Positions 26,201 to 35,308 of a DNA stretch of 64,000 nt are shown piece by piece. The stretch lies in the NCBI GenBank assembly GCA_039818165.1, contig JBCBUL010000012.1, forward strand, positions 1 through 64,000. The letters are read 5' to 3'. The notes beneath the pieces are model-generated. The model was not told the origin of the DNA, searched no databases, and saw only the letters and a list, made by a program, of their open reading frames with translations. The position numbers were made by a program, and so were the translations under genes. Each line of letters opens with the position of its first letter. Position 1 is the stretch's first letter. The DNA is from UBA5336 sp039818165. GTDB lineage: Bacteria > Pseudomonadota > Alphaproteobacteria > Caulobacterales > Hyphomonadaceae.

Positions 26201-26625
26201 GCGTTCTGGCGCAACCGCTTGATCGTGCCTGAAAAGTTCAGGCATGGCGTTCCGTCACCCGAGACAATGCCCCTGACGAAAATGAGTGAGCCGCCGGCCC
26301 TCAAGACCTCGCCCCGCGCTTCGATCAAGGCGCCTTCTTTGGGGCCGGAGAGGAACTCGCTGGTCAGGGCAACAGTCAGTCCGTAGGCACCGTCCATCGC
26401 ATGGCTGGCAATGGCGAAGAGTGCAAAGTCTGCAAAAGACAGCAGGCATCCGCCATGGACAACACCCGCACCGTTCATATGCTTCCGTTCGGCCCGAAAT
26501 GCGGCGACCGGCGTGTCACCCTCCAATCGGAAATAGAATGGGCCTGCAGTCTCGGCTTCAAAGGGCTCGTCATCCCAATAAGACCATCCTGCGAACTCGC
26601 CCTCGGTCACTTCAAGTTGCGCCAT
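26197..26625 (-). CDS. PaaI family hotdog thioesterase
   Basis: A 142-aa hotdog-fold protein. NGAGVVHGGCLLSFADFALF carries the HGG active site and following acidic helix, and YGLTVALTSEFLSGPKEG is the second strand pair. ATG 26625 is chosen; the upstream frame is long but unlike coding sequence. It is divergent from the acyl-CoA dehydrogenase gene with 92 bases between, which may hold the promoters. Substrate unknown. Confidence 0.85.
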   Translation of the reverse strand: MAQLEVTEGEFAGWSYWDDEPFEAETAGPFYFRLEGDTPVAAFRAERKHMNGAGVVHGGCLLSFADFALFAIASHAMDGAYGLTVALTSEFLSGPKEGALIEARGEVLRAGGSLIFVRGIVSGDGTPCLNFSGTIKRLRQNA

Positions 26626-26659
26626 TCCAGTCTCCCCGGTGTTCACTCTGGGGAACACC

Positions 26660-26688
26660 TTTAGTGCGCAGGCTGCGCGACGTATACT
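26660..26688 (+). promoter_or_regulatory. Possible promoter of the acyl-CoA dehydrogenase gene
   Basis: TATACT at 26683 resembles a -10 box and lies 17 bases after TTTAGT at 26660, a weak -35. The position is 30 bases before the start codon. Motif match only. Confidence 0.3.
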
Positions 26689-26717
26689 ATCGTGACGAAA
26701 ACCGGGAGGAACGGGCC

Positions 26718-27878
26718 ATGGCCTTTGATGCAGAACTGCGCGCCCAATTGATCGAGACGGTCTCCAGATTTGTAGCTGAGAGATGCGTGCCCCTTGAGGC
26801 GCAGGTGGGCGATGAAGACAAGGTTCCGTCGGAAATCGTGGATGAAATGCGCCAATTGGGCCTGTTTGGGCTTGCAGTGCCAGAATCATTCGGCGGGCTG
26901 GAACTCGATATGGAGACCGAATGTCTGGTGGCTCTGGAGCTTGGCAAGACATCTCCGGCATTCAGATCCGTGGTCGGAACCAATGTCGGCATTGGCAGCC
27001 AGGCGCTGGTCCTGTTTGGCACCGACGCGCAGAAGGAACGTTGGCTTCCCGGCATCGCATCCGGCGATCTCATAGCCAGTTTTGCGCTGACCGAACCCGA
27101 AGCGGGGTCAGACGCAAGCTCTGTGCGCACGCGCGCCATTCGCGATGGTGATCACTACGTTCTGAATGGCACGAAACGCTACATCACCAATGCAAATGTG
27201 GCTGATGTGTTCACTGTCATGGCGCGAACCGATCCCGAACAGCCGGGCGCTAAAGGCGTTTCGGCATTTGTGGTGGAGCGTGACACGCCGGGTCTCAGCG
27301 TCGGCTTGCCGGAAAAGAAAATGGGCCAGCAAGGCGCTCATATCTGTGACGTGATTTTCGAGGACGCGCGCGTGCCGGTGGAAAATCGCATTGCTGGCGA
27401 AGGGGAAGGCTTCAAGGTCGCCATGAGCGTGCTGGATAAGGGCCGCCTGCATATCTCTGCGGTTTGTGTGGGCGTTGCCGAGCGCTTGGTACGCGAAATG
27501 GTGGCGTATGCGCGCGAACGGAAGCAATTCGGTAAGCCTTTGATCGAGCACCAGTTGATCCAGGCGATGCTGGCCGACAGCCAGGCTGAGACCTATGCAG
27601 CGAAATGCATGGTGATGGATGCAGCACGCAAACGCGATGCTGGCGAAAAGGTCACCATGCTGGCGTCATCGTGCAAACTGTTTGCGGCTGAGATGGTCGG
27701 ACGGGTGGCCGATAGAGCCGTGCAAGTGTTTGGCGGGGCTGGATACGTGACCAACTATGGCATTGAGCGGTTCTATAGAGATGTGCGTATTTTCCGTCTC
27801 TACGAAGGCACCACCCAGATTCAGCAGATCATTGTTGCACGCGAACTTGGGCGCGCTGCAGAGCGGGGGGAGCTCTAG
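26718..27878 (+). CDS. Acyl-CoA dehydrogenase
   Basis: A 386-aa flavoprotein oxidising an acyl-CoA to the enoyl-CoA. Signatures are FALTEPEAGSDASS (FAD/substrate contact), YVLNGTKRYITNA, QVFGGAGYV and RIFRLYEGTTQIQQIIVAR, whose Glu is the usual catalytic base. A GGGAGGA precedes ATG 26718. It is followed after 2 bases by a serine hydrolase gene, so the two are probably co-transcribed. Chain-length specificity is not readable. Confidence 0.93.
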   Translation: MAFDAELRAQLIETVSRFVAERCVPLEAQVGDEDKVPSEIVDEMRQLGLFGLAVPESFGGLELDMETECLVALELGKTSPAFRSVVGTNVGIGSQALVLFGTDAQKERWLPGIASGDLIASFALTEPEAGSDASSVRTRAIRDGDHYVLNGTKRYITNANVADVFTVMARTDPEQPGAKGVSAFVVERDTPGLSVGLPEKKMGQQGAHICDVIFEDARVPVENRIAGEGEGFKVAMSVLDKGRLHISAVCVGVAERLVREMVAYARERKQFGKPLIEHQLIQAMLADSQAETYAAKCMVMDAARKRDAGEKVTMLASSCKLFAAEMVGRVADRAVQVFGGAGYVTNYGIERFYRDVRIFRLYEGTTQIQQIIVARELGRAAERGEL

Positions 27879-27880
27879 TC

Positions 27881-29119
27881 ATGTATGACGCTAAAACAGT
27901 CAATCCGGCCGAATTCGGCATGGATGCGGAACGCTTAGCTGCGATTCCGGACTATTTCCAATCTCGCTATATCGACACCGGCAAGTTGCCATGTGTGGCA
28001 AGTCTGGTGTCGCGCGGTGGCGAGGTCGTGCATGAATCCTACCGAGGTACGACCCATATTGGCGGCGAAGGCCAGCCGATCGGGCCTGATACGATTTTCC
28101 GCATTTATTCGATGACCAAACCCATCACGTCCCTCGCGGCGATGATGCTGGTTGAGCAAGGCGATTTGCGCCTCGACCACGCCTTGTCCCGCTACATCCC
28201 AGAGTTTGCGGAGACCCAGGTTTGGGATGGCGGTACGCTAAACGACTTCAAGACGCGGGCTCCAGAGCGGGAAATCGAAATTCGCGACCTGTTCCTGCAC
28301 ACGTCCGGCCTGACCTATGGCTTTCTCTTCCAGCACGAGGTCGACGCCCTGTATCGCCGGGAAAAAGTCCTGGAAGATTCCGAAACTTTGGGTGAGATGT
28401 GCACGCGTCTCGCAGGCTTTCCGCTCTTGTTCTCTCCGGGACAAAGATGGAATTACGGCCATTCAACTGATGTGCTTGCCCGTGTTGTTGAGATCGTCTC
28501 CGGCCTGGAGTTAGACGTTTTCTTCAAGACTAGGATCTTTGAGCCTCTTGGGATGGTCGATACGGACTTTTATGTGCCCGGCGACAAGATCGACCGCTTG
28601 ACGGCATGTTTTCAGAAAAATCCGCTGGACCGCTCCATATCGCTGCAGGATGAAGCGGGTGCAGGTTCAAAGCTTTATCGCGAGCGGCCCGGCGTCCTGA
28701 ATGGCGGCGGCGGTCTCGTCTCGACCATGGGCGACTATCTGCGCTTCTGCCAGTGCCTTCAGAATGGTGGACGGCTTGGTTCCGCACGTTTGATCAGCCC
28801 GAAAACCTGGGAATTCATGGCCCAGAACCATCTGCCGGGCGGCGCGAGCATCAAACATATGGGGGACAAGACTTTCAGTGAGGCGCGCATGGACGGGAAT
28901 GGATTTGGTCTGGGCGGATCGGTGATCATCAATGTCGCCGAGACGATGCAGCCCGGAAGTGTGGGCAGCTTCAGTTGGGGCGGTCTCGCAAGCACCTTTT
29001 TCTGGATTGACCCTATGGAAGACGTGATCGCGCTCCAGATGACCCAGATGATGCCATCCAGTGCATATCCCATTCGGCCCCAATTCCAGGCCCTTGTCTA
29101 TGCCGCCCTCGATGGCTGA
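27881..29119 (+). CDS. Beta-lactamase-family serine hydrolase
   Basis: A 412-aa protein of the class C beta-lactamase/esterase fold with no signal peptide, so probably cytoplasmic. The SxxK nucleophile motif is SMTK (77-80). The tyrosine motif is Y192-G-H-S195 in WNYGHST. SFSWGGLASTFFWIDP near the C-terminus takes the place of KTG. Such proteins are typically esterases or peptidases rather than lactamases. It lies directly after the acyl-CoA dehydrogenase and overlaps the next gene by 8 bases, suggesting a four-gene operon. Confidence 0.88.
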   Translation: MYDAKTVNPAEFGMDAERLAAIPDYFQSRYIDTGKLPCVASLVSRGGEVVHESYRGTTHIGGEGQPIGPDTIFRIYSMTKPITSLAAMMLVEQGDLRLDHALSRYIPEFAETQVWDGGTLNDFKTRAPEREIEIRDLFLHTSGLTYGFLFQHEVDALYRREKVLEDSETLGEMCTRLAGFPLLFSPGQRWNYGHSTDVLARVVEIVSGLELDVFFKTRIFEPLGMVDTDFYVPGDKIDRLTACFQKNPLDRSISLQDEAGAGSKLYRERPGVLNGGGGLVSTMGDYLRFCQCLQNGGRLGSARLISPKTWEFMAQNHLPGGASIKHMGDKTFSEARMDGNGFGLGGSVIINVAETMQPGSVGSFSWGGLASTFFWIDPMEDVIALQMTQMMPSSAYPIRPQFQALVYAALDG

Positions 29120-29393
29120 CCTTGATGCCGCCGTCATCCGCTCTGTTATCCTGGACCTGATCGAGGAACGCGGGGCCGGGAAAACGATTTGTCCGAGCGA
29201 AGCAGCACGTGCCGCCTCACCGGAGGATTGGCGTGGGCTGATGAAAACTGTGCGGCGGGAGGCTGTTGCCATGGCGCTGGATGGACAGGCGTCGATCATG
29301 CGGAAGGGCAAGCCGGTCGACCCGCTCGACTTCAAAGGTGTCTATCGCATCGGTTTGCCCACTGGGGAGGTCGGCGATGGCGAAGGCGCCTGA
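29112..29393 (+). CDS. DUF3253 protein
   Basis: A 93-aa protein with VILDLIEERGAGKTICPSEAAR and WRGLMKTVRREAVAMALDG, then ITRKGKPVDPLDFKGVYRIG-like blocks, matching DUF3253, a small winged-helix-like family. Its ATG overlaps the serine hydrolase stop, and its end overlaps the TfoX-N start by 17 bases. Function unknown. Confidence 0.82.
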   Translation: MADLDAAVIRSVILDLIEERGAGKTICPSEAARAASPEDWRGLMKTVRREAVAMALDGQASIMRKGKPVDPLDFKGVYRIGLPTGEVGDGEGA

Positions 29394-29739
29394 TCCTTTC
29401 CACGATTTCGTGGTCGAGCTGTTTGCCCCTCTGGGACTCGTCACGGTCCGGCGAATGTTTGGCGGGGCAGGGGTGTTTTCGAACAAGGTGATGTTCGCGC
29501 TACTCGCCGAAGGCGAGATCTATCTCAAATGCGACGCCGCCTTGCGCGAGGCCCTTGAGGCGGAAAACTCAGACCCGTTTGTTTGGGTGCGGCCCTCCGA
29601 TGGCAGGCAGTTTGATATGGGTTATCTGAAACTACCAAGCGATGCTGCCGAGGACCCAGACCTGGCCAGCGCCTGGGGACGGCGCGCTCTGGATGTCGCG
29701 CTCAAGGCGAAATCAGCCAAAAAGAAGACAAAACCCTAA
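29377..29739 (+). CDS. TfoX N-terminal domain protein
   Basis: A 120-aa protein with the TfoX_N fold marks: FAPLGLVTVRRMFGGAGVF, MFALLAEGEIYLKCD and FDMGYLKLPSDA. It lacks the C-terminal half of full-length TfoX/Sxy, and its tail is Lys-rich (KAKSAKKKTKP). Stand-alone TfoX_N proteins are widespread; a competence role should not be assumed. A GGGGAGG precedes ATG 29377. Confidence 0.87.
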   Translation: MAKAPDPFHDFVVELFAPLGLVTVRRMFGGAGVFSNKVMFALLAEGEIYLKCDAALREALEAENSDPFVWVRPSDGRQFDMGYLKLPSDAAEDPDLASAWGRRALDVALKAKSAKKKTKP

Positions 29740-29926
29740 GCTTTCAGGCGCAATCGCGGCAAACCTGTCCTGATTGTCATTAAATTGCCCGCGATACAGC
29801 CTGCCCACCGCCCCATTGTCCGGGCCAGTGGCGAGGGTGAGGGGCTTAACCTGCCCATCGAACCATGATTGAACATATGAGGAGCGGATCGGCGTCTGGC
29901 GCGCCGTCCGGCGAGGAGGAGCAGAC

Positions 29927-30622
29927 ATGGCAAGCTTGGCCCTGGTCGACGACGACGAAAACATTGTGGCGTCACTGAAGATATTCTTTGAAGCCGAAGG
30001 CTATCAGGTGCGCACCTATTATGATGGCGAAGCCGCGCTTCCAGCGTTGACCGAGAACCCGCCGGACCTTGCCATCCTTGATGTCAAAATGCCGAAAATG
30101 GACGGGATGGAATTGTTACGGCGCCTGCGCGCGACGTCCGATCTCCCGGTGATCTTCCTCACATCCAAGGATGAGGAAATTGACGAGGTGATAGGCTTCA
30201 ATATCGGCGCCGATGACTTTGTGCGAAAGCCGTGTTCCACGCGCCTCTTGTCCGAGCGGGTGAAGGCTGTGCTGCGCCGGTCGCGCGGCGGAGCAGGCGG
30301 GCCGGAAGAGGGCGACTCGAAGCCGATTGTGCGTGGTCGCCTCACGCTCGACCCGAACCGTCACGCCTGCAATTGGGATGGCCATCCGGTGCGCCTGACG
30401 GTGACGGAGTTCCTGATCCTGCAATCGCTGGCCCAGCGGCCAGGCTATGTGAAGTCGCGCGACAATCTGATGGACGCGGCCTATGACGACCAGATCTATG
30501 TGGACGACCGCACGATCGACAGTCACATCAAGCGCCTACGCAAGAAGTTCCGCGAAGTGGATGGCGAATTCGATGCCATCGAGACGCTCTATGGCGTGGG
30601 GTACCGCTACACTGAGACCTGA
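29927..30622 (+). CDS. chvI: Response regulator ChvI-like (OmpR/PhoB family)
   Basis: A 231-aa regulator. The receiver has the acidic pocket DDD (8-10), phosphoacceptor Asp52 in LAILDVKMPKMDG and the conserved Lys in FVRKPCS. The winged-helix domain (about 135-230) ends in TIDSHIKRLRKKF and TLYGVGYRY. The KP-C-S-x-RLL switch region and overall sequence fit ChvI, the envelope/acid-stress regulator. A cyclophilin gene separates it from chvG. A strong GAGGAGGAG site precedes the ATG. Confidence 0.9.
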   Translation: MASLALVDDDENIVASLKIFFEAEGYQVRTYYDGEAALPALTENPPDLAILDVKMPKMDGMELLRRLRATSDLPVIFLTSKDEEIDEVIGFNIGADDFVRKPCSTRLLSERVKAVLRRSRGGAGGPEEGDSKPIVRGRLTLDPNRHACNWDGHPVRLTVTEFLILQSLAQRPGYVKSRDNLMDAAYDDQIYVDDRTIDSHIKRLRKKFREVDGEFDAIETLYGVGYRYTET

Positions 30623-30740
30623 TCATTGTTCGGTCGCTGACCAATGACACTGAAGGCCGTTTGCCACTGCATCGCCGCTTTGCAAGCGCGGGGGGATAGA
30701 CTAGCCATGGGCAAAAGCTCTCACGGAAAGGTGGCAAACC

Positions 30741-31205
30741 ATGGCTGATCCCGAAAACACACTCATCCTCGAAACCACAAAGGGTTCGGTGACAATAGAC
30801 CTTCTCCCGGACGTGGCACCGCATCATGTCGCCCGGCTAAAGGAACTCGCTCGCGAGGGATTCTATGACGGGATCATTTTCCACCGAGTCATCGACGGGT
30901 TCATGGCGCAAGTTGGTTGTCCGGACGGAACCGGCATGGGCGGGTCTTCCAAGCCAGACCTGAAGCAGGAGTTCAACGCGGTGCCCCATGTTCGCGGAAC
31001 ATGCTCCATGGCGCGAACGAACAATCCAAACTCTGCCAACAGCCAGTTTTTCATCTGCTTCGACGATGCCAGCTTTCTCGACAAACAGTACACCGTTTGG
31101 GGTCAGGTCAGCGCTGGCATGGATGTGGTTGACCAGTTGCAGAAAGGCGAGCCGCCCCGCAACCCCGATTCCATCGTGTCCATGAAAGTGGCCGCTGACA
31201 CCTAG
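30741..31205 (+). CDS. Cyclophilin-type peptidyl-prolyl isomerase
   Basis: A 154-aa cytoplasmic cyclophilin without a signal peptide. Catalytic-site blocks are YDGIIFHRVIDGFMAQVGCP, GTCSMARTNNPNSANSQFFI and FLDKQYTVWGQV. It accelerates prolyl cis-trans isomerisation. AAAGGTGG precedes ATG 30741. Its position between chvI and chvG, 13 bases before chvG, is unusual. Confidence 0.94.
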   Translation: MADPENTLILETTKGSVTIDLLPDVAPHHVARLKELAREGFYDGIIFHRVIDGFMAQVGCPDGTGMGGSSKPDLKQEFNAVPHVRGTCSMARTNNPNSANSQFFICFDDASFLDKQYTVWGQVSAGMDVVDQLQKGEPPRNPDSIVSMKVAADT

Positions 31206-31218
31206 GACCCTCACGGCC

Positions 31219-32826
31219 ATGGCCAAGCGGATGCCAAAAGTCAGTCGAAGAAACGGACGCGGCAGCGGCGTCCTGGGCTCTCGTATTGCCCGGCTGATTT
31301 TTGCATCCAATCTGGCCGGTCTCGCCATCTTGCTTGTTGGTGCCATGGTGCTGAATGAGATGCGGGCCGGCCTCGTTGTCTCCAAAAAGCAGGATCTTGA
31401 AGCCCAGGCCCAGGTGTTTCAGAACTTGCTCAGCGGCGGGGCTACGCGCGGAACACCAGCGCCCATGATGGATGTGGACCTCGCCGCAGCGGTGATCCGC
31501 GACCTGTCGCTGCCCCAAACCATCCGCGCGCAGGTTCGTGCGACAGACCGGGACGTGGTAGCCGACAGTTTCCTTCTGTCTGACCGGGTCGACGTGTCTG
31601 CGCTGCCGCCCATTCGCGATCCCGGCGCATTCTCAAAATGGAGTGCAGGGCTGTCCCGATGGGCGAGCGATCAACTGGCTGACATTTTACCTGACCGGGG
31701 CGGGGCATCGGTGCGCGCGCGGACCTTCGATGAAGAATTCGCTGCCGCACTCGAAGGCGATATGGCCTCAAGCCAGCGTTTTTCAGATCGGGGCCAGCGC
31801 GTCATTTCGGTCTCCGTACCGGTCCAACGCGTGTCTGCAGTCGTTGGCGTCCTGACGCTTGAGGCGAGCGACATCGAAGAAATCGTCCGGGCCGAGCGCG
31901 CGGCCTTGTTACCCTTTATCCTCGTTGCCGTCCTTGTCGCGTTCATTACATCAAGCTTGCTGACGCTGGGGATTGCGCGACCTTTGAGACGATTGGCGGT
32001 CGCAGCTGATCGGGTTCGGTCGGGAACGTCGGAATCGCTGGATCTGCCGCAACTCAAGAAGCGGAAAGATGAGATCGGCGACCTGGCCGAGTCGCTTGAG
32101 GCCATGACCGGTGCTTTACTTGAACGTATTGTGGCCAATGAACGCTTCGCCGCCGATGTGGCCCATGAGCTCAAGAACCCACTGACGTCGATCCGTTCAG
32201 CTGTGGAAACGGCAGAGAAGGTTCAGGGCGACCCGGTGGCTTTGGAGAAGCTGCGCGGGGTCATTGCAAGCGATGTTCGCCGCCTGGACCGATTGATTAC
32301 AGACATCTCAAATGCGTCGCGTTTGGAGGCGGAGGTCACACGTGTTCCTTCCGCACGGCTCGACATAGGGCGGCTGTGTGCGGACATCGTAGAGACCTAT
32401 ACGGCGATATCGGGCGAGCGGGATGTCGGCGTCGTCTTCGACGACCAGACCATGGCCGCGGGGTTGAAAGTGCGCGGGCGGGATGGGCCGCTCGGCCAGG
32501 TTCTACGCAACCTTATCGACAATGCGCGGTCATTCTCTCCTGAAGGAGGTCAGGTGCGCTTGATCCTCGAGCAAGTGAATGATGGACGCCAGACCATTGC
32601 TCGCATCCGCGTCGAGGATGACGGGCCGGGTATTCCCCCAGACAAGCTGGAAAAGATTTTTGATCGCTTCTACACGGATCGCCCTGCTGGCGCAGCGTTC
32701 GGCAACAATTCTGGGCTCGGACTGTCGATTGTTGCGCAAATCATCGAAACCCATCGCGGCAAGGTCTATGCGGAGAATCGTGAGGCTGGCGGTGCCCGGT
32801 TCACGATAGACTTACCCGCGGCGTGA
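31219..32826 (+). CDS. chvG: Sensor histidine kinase ChvG-like
   Basis: A 535-aa membrane kinase. TM1 is about 25-45, a periplasmic domain runs about 46-230, TM2 is about 231-252, then a HAMP domain (RPLRRLAVAADRVRSG). The phosphorylated His316 is in FAADVAHELKNPLTS. The ATPase part has NLIDNARSFSPEGG (N box), EDDGPGIPP (G1) and GLGLSIVAQI (G2). The partner regulator is the chvI-like gene 600 bases upstream. ChvG senses envelope or acid stress in rhizobia and relatives. Confidence 0.9.
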   Translation: MAKRMPKVSRRNGRGSGVLGSRIARLIFASNLAGLAILLVGAMVLNEMRAGLVVSKKQDLEAQAQVFQNLLSGGATRGTPAPMMDVDLAAAVIRDLSLPQTIRAQVRATDRDVVADSFLLSDRVDVSALPPIRDPGAFSKWSAGLSRWASDQLADILPDRGGASVRARTFDEEFAAALEGDMASSQRFSDRGQRVISVSVPVQRVSAVVGVLTLEASDIEEIVRAERAALLPFILVAVLVAFITSSLLTLGIARPLRRLAVAADRVRSGTSESLDLPQLKKRKDEIGDLAESLEAMTGALLERIVANERFAADVAHELKNPLTSIRSAVETAEKVQGDPVALEKLRGVIASDVRRLDRLITDISNASRLEAEVTRVPSARLDIGRLCADIVETYTAISGERDVGVVFDDQTMAAGLKVRGRDGPLGQVLRNLIDNARSFSPEGGQVRLILEQVNDGRQTIARIRVEDDGPGIPPDKLEKIFDRFYTDRPAGAAFGNNSGLGLSIVAQIIETHRGKVYAENREAGGARFTIDLPAA

Positions 32827-32890
32827 TTTGTGTCCGCTCCCAGGCGCGGTATATGGCAGTTCGGTAACACAGCAGTCGAGGACACCAGAC

Positions 32891-34507
32891 ATGACCGATA
32901 CCTTGGGCGCGCAAGCGCCTCAGCCCGCACAGAAGGGCTTTCTGGGATGGGTTGAGCGGACTGGAAACCGTCTGCCGGATCCGGTCTTTATCTTCTTTTA
33001 CCTGATCATCCTGCTTGTGATCATTTCAGTCGCCTGCGCCGTGTTTGGTGTTTCGGCGGTCCACCCAACCCAGGTGACCGATGACGGTTCGCCGCTCATA
33101 GTATCCGCAGCCAGCCTGCTATCGCCGGACAATATCCGCAGGCTTTGGGTCGAGATGCCCGCCACCTTCACCCACTTCCACCCCCTGGGATATGTTCTGG
33201 TTGTCATGCTCGGGGCAGGGGTGGCAGAGCGGTCCGGCCTATTCGCCAGCGCCATTCGCGGGGCGGTGAGGGATGCACCCAAGTTCCTGCTGACGCCACT
33301 CGTCGCGCTCGTCGCTATGTTGTCGAACCACGCGGCGGACGCGGGTTATGTCGTAATGATCCCTTTGGCTGCGATTGTGTTTGCCTCCGCCGGTCGCCAT
33401 CCCCTGGCAGGAATCGCAGCCGCCTTTGCCGGCGTTTCAGGCGGGTTTTCGGCGAATGTCGCGCCGGGACAACTCGATGCGCTTTTGTTCGGCATCACCG
33501 AGACAGCCTATGAAGCCAGCCAGATCGATGCGGGTTGGAGCATGAACATTGCGGGCAACTGGGCGTTTATCTCGGCGCTTCTGCTACTTTACCTGCCGGT
33601 TATCTGGTACGTGACCGACCGCATTATCGAACCGCGACTCGGTAAATGGGTGCCGGAAGCCGGCGCCGATACCAGCAGCTATGGCGACGAAGACAAGCCT
33701 CTCACCACCGAGCAGAAGCGCGGTTTAATCTGGGCACTATTTGCGATCCTCGGCGTTTGCGCGCTGTGGGCAGCGATGACGTTCGGTCCGGGCACGCCCC
33801 TGCTCGCGGATGGGCCCGGCACGGAAAACGACCCTTGGTATACAGTGGCCGGACCATTTTTCCAATCCCTTGTGGCGGGCTTCCTTATCCTATTTCTCGC
33901 CGCTGGATGGGCCTATGGCGCTGCGGCGGGTACGATCAACAACCACCGGGACCTGGTGAACATGATGGCGGAAGCCATGAAGGATATGGGCTATTATCTG
34001 GTCCTTGCCTTTGCGGCTGCGCACTTTGTGGCGATGTTCGGATGGTCGAATCTTGGGCTGATCAGCGCCGTGCATGGGGCTGACGCGATTCAGAACAGCG
34101 GATTACCTTTGCCGATTGTTTTGGGTCTGATTGTCCTGTTCACGGGACTGTTGAACCTGTTCGTAGGGTCGGCCAGCGCGAAATGGGCGCTTTTGGCACC
34201 CGTGCTTGTCCCCATGCTCATGTTGCTAGGGATCAGTCCGGAAGCAGCGACAGCGGCCTATCGCGTCGGAGATGGCGCGACGAACATCATCACGCCGCTC
34301 ATGGTGTACTTCCCGCTGATCCTGGTCTTCGCCCAGCGTTGGAAATCGGATTTCGGTCTTGGCAGTCTGACAGCGATGATGATTCCCTATTCGATCTGGC
34401 TCCTGATCTCCGGTGTCGTATTGATCATGGCCTGGATCTATCTCGGATTGCCCCTTGGGCCCGGTGCGCCGGTGGGGATTTCGCTGCCAGAAATCGCGAC
34501 CCCGTAA
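32891..34507 (+). CDS. AbgT family transporter
   Basis: A 538-aa membrane protein with about 11-12 hydrophobic segments. GFLGWVERTGNRLPDPVFIFF at the N-terminus, LGAGVAERSGL, SNHAADAGYVVMIPLAA, GGFSANVAPGQLDALL and SASAKWALLAPVLVPM, then YRVGDGATNIITPLMVYF, are typical AbgT blocks. The family covers p-aminobenzoyl-glutamate uptake and, in some members, sulfonamide efflux. It sits between chvG and the PTS EIIA gene, where hprK usually lies in alphaproteobacteria. Confidence 0.92.
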   Translation: MTDTLGAQAPQPAQKGFLGWVERTGNRLPDPVFIFFYLIILLVIISVACAVFGVSAVHPTQVTDDGSPLIVSAASLLSPDNIRRLWVEMPATFTHFHPLGYVLVVMLGAGVAERSGLFASAIRGAVRDAPKFLLTPLVALVAMLSNHAADAGYVVMIPLAAIVFASAGRHPLAGIAAAFAGVSGGFSANVAPGQLDALLFGITETAYEASQIDAGWSMNIAGNWAFISALLLLYLPVIWYVTDRIIEPRLGKWVPEAGADTSSYGDEDKPLTTEQKRGLIWALFAILGVCALWAAMTFGPGTPLLADGPGTENDPWYTVAGPFFQSLVAGFLILFLAAGWAYGAAAGTINNHRDLVNMMAEAMKDMGYYLVLAFAAAHFVAMFGWSNLGLISAVHGADAIQNSGLPLPIVLGLIVLFTGLLNLFVGSASAKWALLAPVLVPMLMLLGISPEAATAAYRVGDGATNIITPLMVYFPLILVFAQRWKSDFGLGSLTAMMIPYSIWLLISGVVLIMAWIYLGLPLGPGAPVGISLPEIATP

Positions 34508-34569
34508 TTGGTATCTTGACCCAGGCAAATTGTGTGTCAGCGTTATGACACGGCATTTGCCTGGGAAGT

Positions 34570-34977
34570 ATGCACATGATCGGTATCGTCGTGGTCAGCC
34601 ACGGAAAACTGTCGAAGGAGCTGGTTGCCGCCGCGCAGCATGTTGTTGGCATGCAAAAGCGGTTTCGGGCGATCACAATAGAGGCTGAGGACGATATCGA
34701 AGCGCGCCGGGAAGAAATCCGCGAGACCGCGCGCGCCTGTGATGACGGTTCGGGCGTTATCATCCTTACCGATATGTTCGGTGGCACCCCGTCAAATTTA
34801 GCCATTTCGGTCATGAGTGCCGGCAAGGTCGAGGTGATTGCCGGTGTGAACCTGCCCATGCTGATCAAGCTGGCGGAAGTGCGTGAACACCTTTCCCTGG
34901 ATGAAGCATGTGAGTCTGCTGCCGAAGCCGGGCGCAAATACATCAATATCGCATCAGAGCTGATGAGCCGTGCCTGA
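34570..34977 (+). CDS. PTS mannose-type EIIA component (nitrogen-PTS associated)
   Basis: A 135-aa protein starting MHMIGIVVVSHGKL. His11 is the phosphorylation site of the EIIA-Man fold, with ILTDMFGGTPSN and GVNLPMLIKL as further marks. A second ATG at 34576 would give the more usual MIGIVV start. It receives phosphate from HPr, encoded immediately downstream with an 8-base overlap. No transport subunits are nearby, so the role is regulatory. Confidence 0.9.
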   Translation: MHMIGIVVVSHGKLSKELVAAAQHVVGMQKRFRAITIEAEDDIEARREEIRETARACDDGSGVIILTDMFGGTPSNLAISVMSAGKVEVIAGVNLPMLIKLAEVREHLSLDEACESAAEAGRKYINIASELMSRA

Positions 34978-35308
34978 CGACGACTGCGTGCCTGCACTGC
35001 AAAAGGCGACCATTGTAAATGTGAAGGGGCTTCACGCCCGGGCTTCGGCTGCCTTGTCAAAGGTGGCGGCTCAGTTTGATGCGAAGGTCACGGTGACCCA
35101 TCGTGATGTGAGCGCAGATGCACGCTCGATCATGGATTTGCTTTTGCTGGTGGCATCAAAGGGCTGCGAGATTGAGATCTCTGCGGAGGGGCCAGAAGCC
35201 GCTGAAGCTGTCACGGCCGTGGCAAGCCTGGTGGCTGATGGCTTTGGTGAAAAAGATGCGCCAATCGCGCCAGACGCCGACAGGACTAAAAGTTCGCCCT
35301 CGGGGTAG
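34970..35308 (+). CDS. ptsH: Phosphocarrier protein HPr
   Basis: A 112-aa HPr. The phosphorylated His22 is in VKGLHARAS, and Ser53 in ARSIMDLLLL aligns with the regulatory Ser46 of other HPr proteins, 31 residues after the histidine. The start is GTG 34970, inside the EIIA gene, so the two are translationally coupled. The C-terminus has about 20 extra charged residues and overlaps the convergent EF-hand gene by 23 bases. Ser53 is the residue HprK would phosphorylate, yet hprK is absent here. Confidence 0.92.
   Translation: MPDDDCVPALQKATIVNVKGLHARASAALSKVAAQFDAKVTVTHRDVSADARSIMDLLLLVASKGCEIEISAEGPEAAEAVTAVASLVADGFGEKDAPIAPDADRTKSSPSG

Noticed and set aside
27881..29119. Serine hydrolase as an antibiotic resistance beta-lactamase
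   Set aside because: No signal peptide, YGHS in place of YxN and no KTG; its neighbours are acyl-CoA metabolism genes. Esterase-like activity is more likely.
29377..29739. TfoX_N protein as a competence regulator
   Set aside because: Only the N-terminal domain is present and there are no competence genes nearby; stand-alone TfoX_N proteins are common without known competence.
29871..29984. A 37-codon leader frame overlapping the chvI start in another phase
   Set aside because: It has no ribosome site of its own and its second half is only the chvI sequence read out of frame.
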